Shown: positions 27,701 through 33,577 of the stretch, piece by piece | How positions within the stretch are numbered: position 1 is the first letter of the stretch | How the letters are laid out: every line of letters begins with the position of its first letter | NCBI GenBank assembly: GCA_012517355.1 | Contig: JAAYVD010000057.1 | Coordinates: 1-64,000 of the forward strand | DNA: 64,000 bases | Direction: 5' to 3' | Origin: Candidatus Rifleibacteriota bacterium | GTDB taxonomy: Bacteria > Muiribacteriota > Ozemobacteria > Ozemobacterales > Ozemobacteraceae | The notes under the pieces: model-generated | What the model was told of the DNA's origin: nothing | The model's database searches: none | What the model saw: only the letters and a program-made list of their open reading frames with translations | Made by a program: the position numbers and the translations under genes

Positions 27701-28916
27701 TGTTCTCGGTGCGGGTGAACTGGTAGGCCCGACCGTTGCCGGCGTTGTAGGCGAACACGATGCCACCCTTGAGATACCATTGATCGGAAACCGAGACCGA
27801 GGTGACGTTGAACCCGGCGGGGATGGTGTAGCCCAGGGCGGTGAGCCAGTCCTTGATGACCTGGCTGCCGAGCACGTAGACGTAGTCGGAACCGGTATTG
27901 CGCAGGGAACAGCCGACCCACTGGGTGCTGAGGTCGTTCTTGCGGGTGCTCCCGACCAGGGGGCCTCCGTAATCGGCCAGGTCGAGGGTCACCTTCCCGT
28001 CGCTGGTCGATGTCTGGGTGCGGGTGTAGCAGTAGGTGCGGCCCATCGAGGAAAGGGAAATCGAGACATACTGCGGGTCGGCGTCCTGCGTGAGGTTGGT
28101 CTGGTTGGTGCCGCACGGGTCGATGCAGGAACCGAGGATGGCGCGATAGATCTTCTTTTCGTACGACTCGGCCCGCTTGCCCCGGTTCGTGGGGGTATTG
28201 CCGGAAATGCCCGCCCACCATTCCAGCAGGTCGTAGTTGTGGGCCTTGCCCTCGACCCGGTCACGATAAGCCTTGCCGGGGCGGCCGGCGGTATCGGCGT
28301 CCTTGGACTGGTACCAGGACCCGTTGGGGATGTTGCCCTTCCCGGCCGCATTGCGGCTGACCACGTAGACCGGCCAGGTGTTGGCCACCTTCGGGGCGCC
28401 GCACCCGCAGCAACTGCCGACACTGCGGTAGGCACTATAGCCATAGGAGGTCGGCGTCAACGTGTAGTAACCCGGATAGTTCGAAGGGGTTCCGGAAGTC
28501 GTGTAGATGGGGGTGAAATGCTCGCTCCAGTGACTGCGGTGGTCGCAGTGGAAACCCTGCATGATGTTCTGCCCCACCGGTTTGATGTCGACGTCGATGT
28601 TGCCAGGCAAAAGGATGTAGCCATTGGCGATCGTCTCGGTGAACGTGAACACGTGGCGGTTGAGGTTCACCGAGATGCCGTAGGAGGTTCCCGGGTCGTA
28701 CAGGGGGTCGTCGCCACTGTAGGGGACTCCCTCGCCGGCGGGGTCGTTCAGGCGGTAGACCCCTTTTTCTGCCCCGTCACCGATGAGGACGTACACTTCC
28801 CCGTTGCGGGTGTATTCGGCGGCCATCCCAAAAAGCTGGCCGGATAGCCCGTACACGGTCAGCAGCAGGCCGGCGACCAGGAACCAGGACACCCGGGCTG
28901 GTTTCACGCTTTTCAT
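24759..28916 (-). CDS. Giant exported beta-rich protein, possible pilus-tip or surface adhesin
   Basis: A 1385-residue protein, unrecognised by sequence. The N-terminus is a signal peptide (about 10-32, WFLVAGLLLTVYGLSGQLFG). The first 550 residues are beta-rich with Cys clusters (GSCCGCGAP and GSCIDPCGTN) and an Asp/Asn-rich DIKADGNGDLFYG loop that could bind calcium; a second such loop reads DTNGNGTLGYF. The C-terminal half looks like a string of Ig- or cadherin-like domains (for example DQTPPQIVSINGA, YGIAVSAQDASGLRDN, GVYRITAEVKDTALN). It is last in the minor-pilin-like operon, the slot PilY1 occupies in type IV pilus operons, so a tip adhesin is a reasonable but unproven guess. It has an excellent AGAGGTGAT ribosome-binding site and probably its own promoter. 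Confidence 0.7.
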   Translation of the reverse strand: MKSVKPARVSWFLVAGLLLTVYGLSGQLFGMAAEYTRNGEVYVLIGDGAEKGVYRLNDPAGEGVPYSGDDPLYDPGTSYGISVNLNRHVFTFTETIANGYILLPGNIDVDIKPVGQNIMQGFHCDHRSHWSEHFTPIYTTSGTPSNYPGYYTLTPTSYGYSAYRSVGSCCGCGAPKVANTWPVYVVSRNAAGKGNIPNGSWYQSKDADTAGRPGKAYRDRVEGKAHNYDLLEWWAGISGNTPTNRGKRAESYEKKIYRAILGSCIDPCGTNQTNLTQDADPQYVSISLSSMGRTYCYTRTQTSTSDGKVTLDLADYGGPLVGSTRKNDLSTQWVGCSLRNTGSDYVYVLGSQVIKDWLTALGYTIPAGFNVTSVSVSDQWYLKGGIVFAYNAGNGRAYQFTRTENSDGSEGSTSFYRSIDLGTGIDDIKADGNGDLFYGKTAYFPPNATGFSPADVATIAWTAVSPDTGVAKGRLVFNQKVTKSVYQLPNGATAGKLVNGVFLGNNKWEQFFWVPMTLSDGRSYLALTRTNYVAVVPTADWHWIDTLPAKDPTPSVALPTRVQLGVINVAAPPDPGGASSVVDIVGPVNDITTDVPQGYYTFRVENAPRWERDDWNANNKNNVTDTNGNGTLGYFVATVSKAGSYVSSLLSDHVVYEWAIYQIQDAYGKVLTPAPLVAKSGSGSSPAFAVSPDIGRYFTAGVYQIMCRAKFKWYNYNALPFGSTVLDKPSVLVGFDMANPAPWPASLVASQPAGFKTVPADTAVTILRVNVQPPIFLGKPTDIQCKLATATVFQDPSVAGSYKYFAIDEQVQYHWKLKEEAALFNLPTVSDSNKVGAVRWRDPEASYDWSYSVTLPGNNAYAITVATNSTSLDTATKVQFGLPFPTDPVLAQLSCFASRRWEYDYKAYDSQGNPLGIFTKTDVASYSANVTLLVRDQTPPQIVSINGAALPNLTLQGRTGDTLSSVTGNPTTLQVVVRDNNPFGNATPTCPITGISRHSKAKQMGSFQYETGAGKVLVPLSTLPALASDTGLTAAQIKANVQAGNPVGSVAADDAAKVLWYSAPGQDLLANGTTDTLFKVSRSFPTVPAGSLFSEVAYSLDISSLRHFSRADFSSTPADKYEHPTRLPLNFANNAPGYDNAGGIPSPHAGYGIAVSAQDASGLRDNRVMVGNIEVLDNKRPVLYLLVTDMKSNLTEAVPFDISAFSDPNLASESIHGCYNMLGNTETWKPDSTGVFSSGFTIYAPTLLGFPPPAITDLGVFAAQHPQLIDNEVETILQLRWLDNIAVATATAVAPRFTLKGPDSGSLYFKDGMTEVTLNAGLSENYTVRTLFRQPGVYRITAEVKDTALNLARSDNANNRKLEFGLVVVPTTMTIRVLDRESNRK

Positions 28917-28957
28917 AGATCACCTCTTCCCCGTTTCCGGAGGTTTTCTCTCTCTCT

Positions 28958-28963
28958 ATTATA
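28958..28963 (-). promoter_or_regulatory. -10 element for the giant exported protein gene
   Basis: On the minus strand the perfect hexamer TATAAT lies about 36 bases before the inferred 5' end of coding at 28916. A weak TTTCCG is 17 bases upstream. The 258-base gap before this gene (28917-29174) contains nothing else I can identify. Confidence 0.4.
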
Positions 28964-29174
28964 GGAACAGGTCTTGGACCCGGAAAGGCAAAATTTCTTT
29001 CCCCCAGCGAGGGAGGCCTGGAGGTACGTTCCACCAGGCAGGCCTTCCGTATCTCGAGGAAAACTCTGCACCGCCCGATCCTGCCGGGGTTCCCTGGCTC
29101 CCTGTGGGTTCTCGTTCCCGGGCATCCATCCACGGCGGGTGGTCGTTCTCCCGGGGGATTCCCGAGCGGGAGGC

Positions 29175-29840
29175 TCATTTGTCCGGAGGGCCGACCTCGG
29201 GCGTCTCGGTCCCGGAGGCGGGGGACGGGCTGGGAGTGGGGGGGAGGAGGGCTTCCAGCAGCCGGAACAGGTCTGCCGAACGGGTGGAGGAGGTGATCCG
29301 CTGGAACTGCACGATCGGCACCACGCACCCGTCCAGGAGCATGGTCTGGGTCCAGCCGTGGAGGATGGGGGTCTCTCCGATATCGACGACCTGCCCGGCG
29401 GAATCGAGTTCCGTCCAGCGGACGATGGCCCGCTCGGTGTGTTCCAACCTGAGGAGGACATGGGGAAGGAGGGCTTCATCCACCTTCCAGGTGTTCATCT
29501 CCTCGAAATCCGGGGAATAGGCCAGCACACGGTTTCCGATCGCCGCGGTCGGAGCGGAGGCCGTGGCCGGTGGGTCCGTGTCTTCCGGGGCGGGGGGCAG
29601 GGGGAGGCTCGGCGACGCTTCCGGATAGCTCCCGAAGGGTGGGGCTTCCTTCCCGAAGCTCGTCTCGTACCAGACCTTCCACATGGTCAGCAGGGAAACG
29701 GTCGGATCATGGCTGAGGGTCTGCCGCAGGGTCAACCAGCGGTGCTCCCAGGCACTGCAGGCGGTGGCCCGGGCCCCGACCCCGAACAGAGCCAGCCCAC
29801 AGGCCACCAGGAGACCGGCCAGGAACCGGCGGGGGGTCAT
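29175..29840 (-). CDS. Exported protein of the minor-pilin operon, unknown function
   Basis: A 221-residue protein with a signal peptide (about 5-25, FLAGLLVACGLALFGVGARA). A Pro/Ala/Ser/Thr-rich segment covers about 70-100. A compact, probably beta-rich domain follows (about 105-190), and a Pro/Ser tail ends the protein. No family is recognised. Its ATG overlaps the stop of the preceding Skp-like gene (ATGA), so the two are likely co-translated; a shared periplasmic complex is possible. It precedes the giant exported protein gene by 258 bases. Confidence 0.65.
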   Translation of the reverse strand: MTPRRFLAGLLVACGLALFGVGARATACSAWEHRWLTLRQTLSHDPTVSLLTMWKVWYETSFGKEAPPFGSYPEASPSLPLPPAPEDTDPPATASAPTAAIGNRVLAYSPDFEEMNTWKVDEALLPHVLLRLEHTERAIVRWTELDSAGQVVDIGETPILHGWTQTMLLDGCVVPIVQFQRITSSTRSADLFRLLEALLPPTPSPSPASGTETPEVGPPDK

Positions 29841-30799
29841 TCCAACTGCGGCACCAATCGCAGGATCCGGTTGGCGGCATCGCCGGGCACCTTGTAGGTC
29901 TCGAAGATCCGGGCCAGGGCGGTTGCGGTGAGATCTTCGCCGCCGGCCAGGAACAGGCGGGCGCGCAGGTTGGCGATGACGGGCTGCACGGTGGGGGCCT
30001 GGGTCAGGAGCTTCTGGAAGTCCTCCTGGAAGCGGCTCTCCAGGCCGGCAGCCACCCGTTTGGCATGGTCGGGCGGGGTGGAGGGGTCGGTGGAGCCCGG
30101 TGGGAGCTGGAAGTTCGACTGCAGGAGCTGGGCGTACAGGCTTGCCTCCGTCAGGTTGAGGCCGGACATGGCCACCGGGGCCGGGTATTCGACCGCCGGC
30201 GGGGTGACGAAGGCGCGGTCGAGGATGGCCAGGTCGCCTCGCTCGCTGGAGATCCGGGAGAGGACGGCATCGATCTCGGACATGATGGCCGCCAGGTATT
30301 TCCGGCTGTCGTCGCGGGTCAGGAAGAACACGTCGAGTCCGGCCTCCTGGACCTTCAGGTATTCCTTGTCCAGGGCATCGTATTCCTCCTGCAGACGCAC
30401 TTTTTTGCGGGCGAAGCTCTCCTCGATGGAGCCGGTTTCCTTGCCGTCGCGCATCATCTCGTTGATGGTGTTTTGCCGTTGCTGATCGATGTTGCCCAGT
30501 TCCTGCAGCAGGCGGTTGCGGTTCCGGCGGACTTCCGCCAGCCGGGACTGGACCTCCGCCGTCCGGGCGTCGGCCTTCGCCCGCAGCCTGGCCATCTCCT
30601 TGGCATTGCCCAGGGGGACCTCGGGCCGGTAGAACCGTTGGACGGCAAAATCGTACCAGGCCATCTTGGGATGGAAGGCCAGCAGGATCGTGTAATCGAC
30701 GGTGGCCCAGCCCTTGGCCTCGAGGGCGGTCGCCGTGGCCAGGGACATCAGCAGGGCCATGCCGACCAGGGTGACCAAAAACGCGCGCGGGGTGTTCAT
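29837..30799 (-). CDS. Exported OmpH/Skp-like coiled-coil protein (copy 2)
   Basis: A 320-residue exported protein with signal peptide (about 8-26). Right after it comes WATVDYTILLAFHPKMAWYD, which resembles the Skp/OmpH start in which a VDLQRVL-type strand precedes a long helical hairpin. Residues about 65-190 are charged coiled coil (for example RLRAKADARTAEVQSRLAEV and LDKEYLKVQEAGLDVFF). The C-terminus is helical and unknown. It shares this organisation with the next gene upstream, so the pair are probably diverged paralogs. Skp proteins are trimeric chaperones for outer-membrane and surface proteins; a chaperone for the operon's pilins or the giant protein is inference. The gene lies 13 bases after its paralog. 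Confidence 0.65.
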   Translation of the reverse strand: MNTPRAFLVTLVGMALLMSLATATALEAKGWATVDYTILLAFHPKMAWYDFAVQRFYRPEVPLGNAKEMARLRAKADARTAEVQSRLAEVRRNRNRLLQELGNIDQQRQNTINEMMRDGKETGSIEESFARKKVRLQEEYDALDKEYLKVQEAGLDVFFLTRDDSRKYLAAIMSEIDAVLSRISSERGDLAILDRAFVTPPAVEYPAPVAMSGLNLTEASLYAQLLQSNFQLPPGSTDPSTPPDHAKRVAAGLESRFQEDFQKLLTQAPTVQPVIANLRARLFLAGGEDLTATALARIFETYKVPGDAANRILRLVPQLE

Positions 30800-30812
30800 G
30801 GGAACTTCCTCC

Positions 30813-31604
30813 TCAGGGGGTGCCGAACTGGAGGGACGAAACGGCTTCCTGGCGCAGGTCGAGGAAGCCGTGGCGGAAAGGATGCGAAAAACGATCGGGT
30901 TGTTCCTGCCGCAGGAAGCGACGGAATTCGCGCAGCCACGCCTGCAACAGCCGTGGGTCAGGATTCCCCTGCCAGATCACGCCCTGGAGGTTCTGGAACA
31001 GCAGGTTCCGGTCGGGCGGCGGTTCTGGCGCGGCCGGCTGGAAACAGGCCAGATCGAGGATGGGAAGGTTCCCGTGCCGGGCGGTGAGAGCACGCACCAT
31101 CGTCCGAACGTCCCGGACGATCGTCTGGATGATCGGGGCCAGGCTTTCCACACCGGTGCCGGCCCCGTGCAGATAGGTGCCGGCCAGTCTGGTCGCCTCG
31201 ATTGCCTCTTTCAGAGCGGCGATCCGGACACGGATCTCGGACAGGCGGTCCCAGGTTTCCTTGATCTGGGGAGTGGGTCGGGCCAGCCCGGGGGTGCCGG
31301 GGGTTCCCTTCACCTGCTGGACCAGGTTGCGCTGCTGGGCTTCGAGCTGGGCGATCTCGCCCTGGTAGCGGGCCCTGGCTTCCTCGGGATCGGCGACCCA
31401 GGCGGAGGCCGAGTTCTGGAACCGGCGTGAGCGGAGGTCAAATTCCCGCATCAGGGGATGGCGGAGCAGCACCTGCCGGAGGTCGATGAAGCCGGCGACC
31501 GCGGGTCCGGAGGGCGGTTCGGCGGCGGGGGCGGGGTGGGGGGGGGCCAGGATGGGGGAAAAACACAGCAGGAACAACAGGAACGCTGGAGAGCGGTGTT
31601 TCAT
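30813..31604 (-). CDS. Exported OmpH/Skp-like coiled-coil protein (copy 1)
   Basis: A 263-residue exported protein with a signal peptide (about 6-28) and then a Pro/Ala stretch. VAGFIDLRQVLLRHPLMREF (about 36-55) resembles the Skp/OmpH N-terminal strand and first helix. A coiled-coil segment around 70-135 contains YQGEIAQLEAQQRNLVQQVK. The C-terminus contains LLFQNLQGVIWQGNPDPRLL and has no assignment. It lies between the PilW-like gene (16 bases upstream) and the second Skp-like gene (13 bases downstream). The two share plan rather than obvious identity. Function is inferred from organisation only. Confidence 0.6.
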   Translation of the reverse strand: MKHRSPAFLLFLLCFSPILAPPHPAPAAEPPSGPAVAGFIDLRQVLLRHPLMREFDLRSRRFQNSASAWVADPEEARARYQGEIAQLEAQQRNLVQQVKGTPGTPGLARPTPQIKETWDRLSEIRVRIAALKEAIEATRLAGTYLHGAGTGVESLAPIIQTIVRDVRTMVRALTARHGNLPILDLACFQPAAPEPPPDRNLLFQNLQGVIWQGNPDPRLLQAWLREFRRFLRQEQPDRFSHPFRHGFLDLRQEAVSSLQFGTP

Positions 31605-31620
31605 GGGTGGGGCACCTGTC

Positions 31621-32382
31621 TCAGAAGGTTTGGATCATGGTTTCGTTGAGGATCGTGGCGTCGGTGGACTCGGCCACCGTGGTCGTCTCGGCCAGGCGCG
31701 GCCGGCGCAGGAGGATGCGGATGTGCAGCACGCTCTCGGACTTGCCCTCCTCGGCGGACCGCACCTTGCGCTGGAACCCGATGGATTCCACGTCTTCCAG
31801 CACGACGTTGCGGAAGTCCTCGGAGGCCGGGGCCGACTCGAAATCGCTGCCGGCTCCGAGAGACGGCGGGCGATAATCGACCACCGGGCCCGGCAGGTTG
31901 GCGGGGGTGGTGGAATAGGCGTTGGGATCACCCGTGCGGGTGTAGAGGAGCTTGCCGTCCATGGCCCAGAGGCTGACCCCTTTCCAGCGGCCCGGCCGCG
32001 CGGGCGAAAAGACGCTGGCCCGGACGCAGGGCCGGGAGATGCTGAAGAAGGCCAGGGGGGTCCAGGCGGCGGTCCTCACGTTGACCGCCGCGAACGCGGC
32101 GCCTTCCTCGGAAAACCCGGAGGCGGTGAGATGGATCGGGGTGGAGGCCACCACGATGGCGTCCTCGGCCTCGATGACCACGGCCTTGTTGGCCTGGGCC
32201 AGGTCGGCCGCCAGCATGGCCAGGAAGCGCTGGGCCTCTTTCTGCGCCTGCAGTTTCCAGTTCCCGAGCAGGAAGCTTTCGGAGCCCGAACGGTAGATGC
32301 CGAAAGCGCCCATCAGGAAAAGGGAAAGGAGGCCACACCCGATCAGGATCTCCACCATGGTGAAACCGTTGGAGCGGCGCAT
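31621..32382 (-). CDS. Minor pilin / pseudopilin, PilW- or GspJ-like
   Basis: A 253-residue prepilin-like protein. The leader MRRSNG is followed by FTMVEILIGCGLLSLFLMGA, a textbook type III (class III) prepilin cleavage region: Gly at -1, Phe at +1, Glu at +5. The rest is a globular domain with many beta-like stretches. It starts directly after the stop of the PilX-like gene (TGA followed by ATG). Expected processing is by a prepilin peptidase, not encoded in the window. The order PilV-, PilX-, PilW-like resembles the minor-pilin part of type IV pilus operons. Confidence 0.8.
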   Translation of the reverse strand: MRRSNGFTMVEILIGCGLLSLFLMGAFGIYRSGSESFLLGNWKLQAQKEAQRFLAMLAADLAQANKAVVIEAEDAIVVASTPIHLTASGFSEEGAAFAAVNVRTAAWTPLAFFSISRPCVRASVFSPARPGRWKGVSLWAMDGKLLYTRTGDPNAYSTTPANLPGPVVDYRPPSLGAGSDFESAPASEDFRNVVLEDVESIGFQRKVRSAEEGKSESVLHIRILLRRPRLAETTTVAESTDATILNETMIQTF

Positions 32383-32868
32383 TCAGAGATCCCTTTCCCG
32401 GCGGACGTGGACGATCCGCTTGACCTCGCGGACCACCCCGGCCAGTTCGGCGACGGTGCGGATGACCAGGGTGTCGGCGGTGTATTTCTTCTGGGACAGG
32501 ACCTCGTAGGTCGTGGTGTAGGAGGCGTTCCGGGTCGGGTCGTTGGGGTCCTGGATCTCGCCGCGCATCAGGACGTCGGATTGGAATACCGAGATGGGAC
32601 CGAGGTCGCGGCTGGTCGTGGGGGTGGCGATGTTGGCCTTCCAATAGGCGTAATAGAAGTCGGACGGCAGTTCCTTGAACTTCAGGACGGCGTAGTTGGT
32701 CAGCCCCTCGGCCAGGACATCGAGCTGGGCGCGCACCAGCAGTTGCGGGTTCTGCGGTTTGACGTCGGACAGCGACCGGGTGAAGGAGACCCCGAAGATG
32801 AGCAGAGCCATGGCCAGGACCAGGGAGATGACCAGGGCCATGCCGTGACGCGGCGTCGTCCGTCTCAT
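32383..32868 (-). CDS. PilX-like minor pilus assembly protein
   Basis: A 161-residue protein. The short basic leader MRRTTPRHG is followed by a membrane helix MALVISLVLAMALLIFGVSF, the pattern of PilX N-terminal regions (RGxALVISL). A canonical prepilin FTLxE is absent, as in PilX/GspK-type components that lack Glu5. The rest is a 130-residue soluble domain. Its ATG overlaps the stop of the PilV-like gene (ATGA). It probably forms part of the same minor-pilin complex. Confidence 0.65.
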   Translation of the reverse strand: MRRTTPRHGMALVISLVLAMALLIFGVSFTRSLSDVKPQNPQLLVRAQLDVLAEGLTNYAVLKFKELPSDFYYAYWKANIATPTTSRDLGPISVFQSDVLMRGEIQDPNDPTRNASYTTTYEVLSQKKYTADTLVIRTVAELAGVVREVKRIVHVRRERDL

Positions 32869-33416
32869 TCGGTGACCCTCGTCAGGAAGGTGGTCATGCG
32901 GATCTCCCGCTTCTGGGCGCCCAGTTCGTATTCGCTCCAGGTGACCAGGCCCTGGATGCGTTTGACCCGGTAGGCCTGCATGGTGTTGGAATTGTCGAAG
33001 GCCAGGGTGCTGGGGGTGCCGTCGAACACCCAGGTCGAGGGGTTGGTGGCCACGAACGACCCCAGGTCCACGCGGATGGGGCGGTAGCGCATGGATACGG
33101 TCTCCTCGGTCACCTGGAGACTGAGGTTGAAGGTGGTGCCGCCGCTGGCGATGTCGCCCAACGGCAGGGAGAAGGTACCCAGATTCACTGGGGTGGTCAG
33201 GGCCCCGGTGGGAACCCGCGCGTAGTCGGCGGCCAGCACCTGGCGCATGGTTCCCTCCAGGAACTGGACGGCGGTCAGGTTGCGGAAATCCTTGGAGGTT
33301 CCACGGAGGCCGACTCCCATCACCCCGGCGATCGGAATCATGGACATGGCCAGGATGATCACGGCGAACATGATCTCCAGGAGCGTAATACCCTTGGCCG
33401 GATGGTGGTGTCGCAC
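32865..33416 (-). CDS. Minor pilin / pseudopilin, PilV- or GspI-like
   Basis: A predicted 183-residue prepilin. I use the GTG at 33416: it has a GAGGGG ribosome-binding site and gives the short basic leader VRHHHPAKG before ITLLEIMFAVIILAMSMIPI, with Gly at -1 and Glu at +5. The frame is open much further upstream (to 34298), but that part is a shadow of the VWA gene. The mature domain of about 150 residues has a Gly/Thr-rich middle and ends in MTTFLTRVTE. It is the first gene of the minor-pilin operon and lies 161 bases downstream of the large VWA gene. Confidence 0.8.
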   Translation of the reverse strand: MRHHHPAKGITLLEIMFAVIILAMSMIPIAGVMGVGLRGTSKDFRNLTAVQFLEGTMRQVLAADYARVPTGALTTPVNLGTFSLPLGDIASGGTTFNLSLQVTEETVSMRYRPIRVDLGSFVATNPSTWVFDGTPSTLAFDNSNTMQAYRVKRIQGLVTWSEYELGAQKREIRMTTFLTRVTE

Positions 33417-33449
33417 GGAACCCCTCGCCTTCCAGGATGTCTCTCTTTC

Positions 33450-33458
33450 AGCATACCA
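33450..33458 (-). promoter_or_regulatory. Extended -10 element before the minor-pilin operon
   Basis: The minus strand reads TGGTATGCT (TGn plus TATGCT), 34 bases before the GTG start. The hexamer 17 bases further upstream, TTTCCC, is a poor -35, so this may rely on the extended -10. The same layout is seen at the amylase gene. Confidence 0.35.
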
Positions 33459-33544
33459 GGAATTGGCCGGCAGGGAAACCTTCTCAACGGCCCCAGGATC
33501 CCCGATGAAGCCAGGAGAACCTTCTTCGGGACAGCCTCCAGCAA

Positions 33545-33563
33545 TCCTGCGCCTTCGGCAGGA
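33545..33563 (-). terminator. Possible hairpin after the VWA gene
   Basis: TCCTGC (33545-33550) and GCAGGA (33558-33563) pair over a 7-base loop just after the stop of the VWA protein gene at 33578. No T-tract follows. It may separate the two operons on this strand. Confidence 0.3.
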
Positions 33564-33577
33564 GGGGGATCCCCGGC

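Noticed and set aside
25116-28847. A 1243-codon open frame antisense to the giant exported protein
   Set aside because: Its translation is Gly/Val/Asp/His-rich with no domain, signal or plausible context, as expected for a high-GC shadow.
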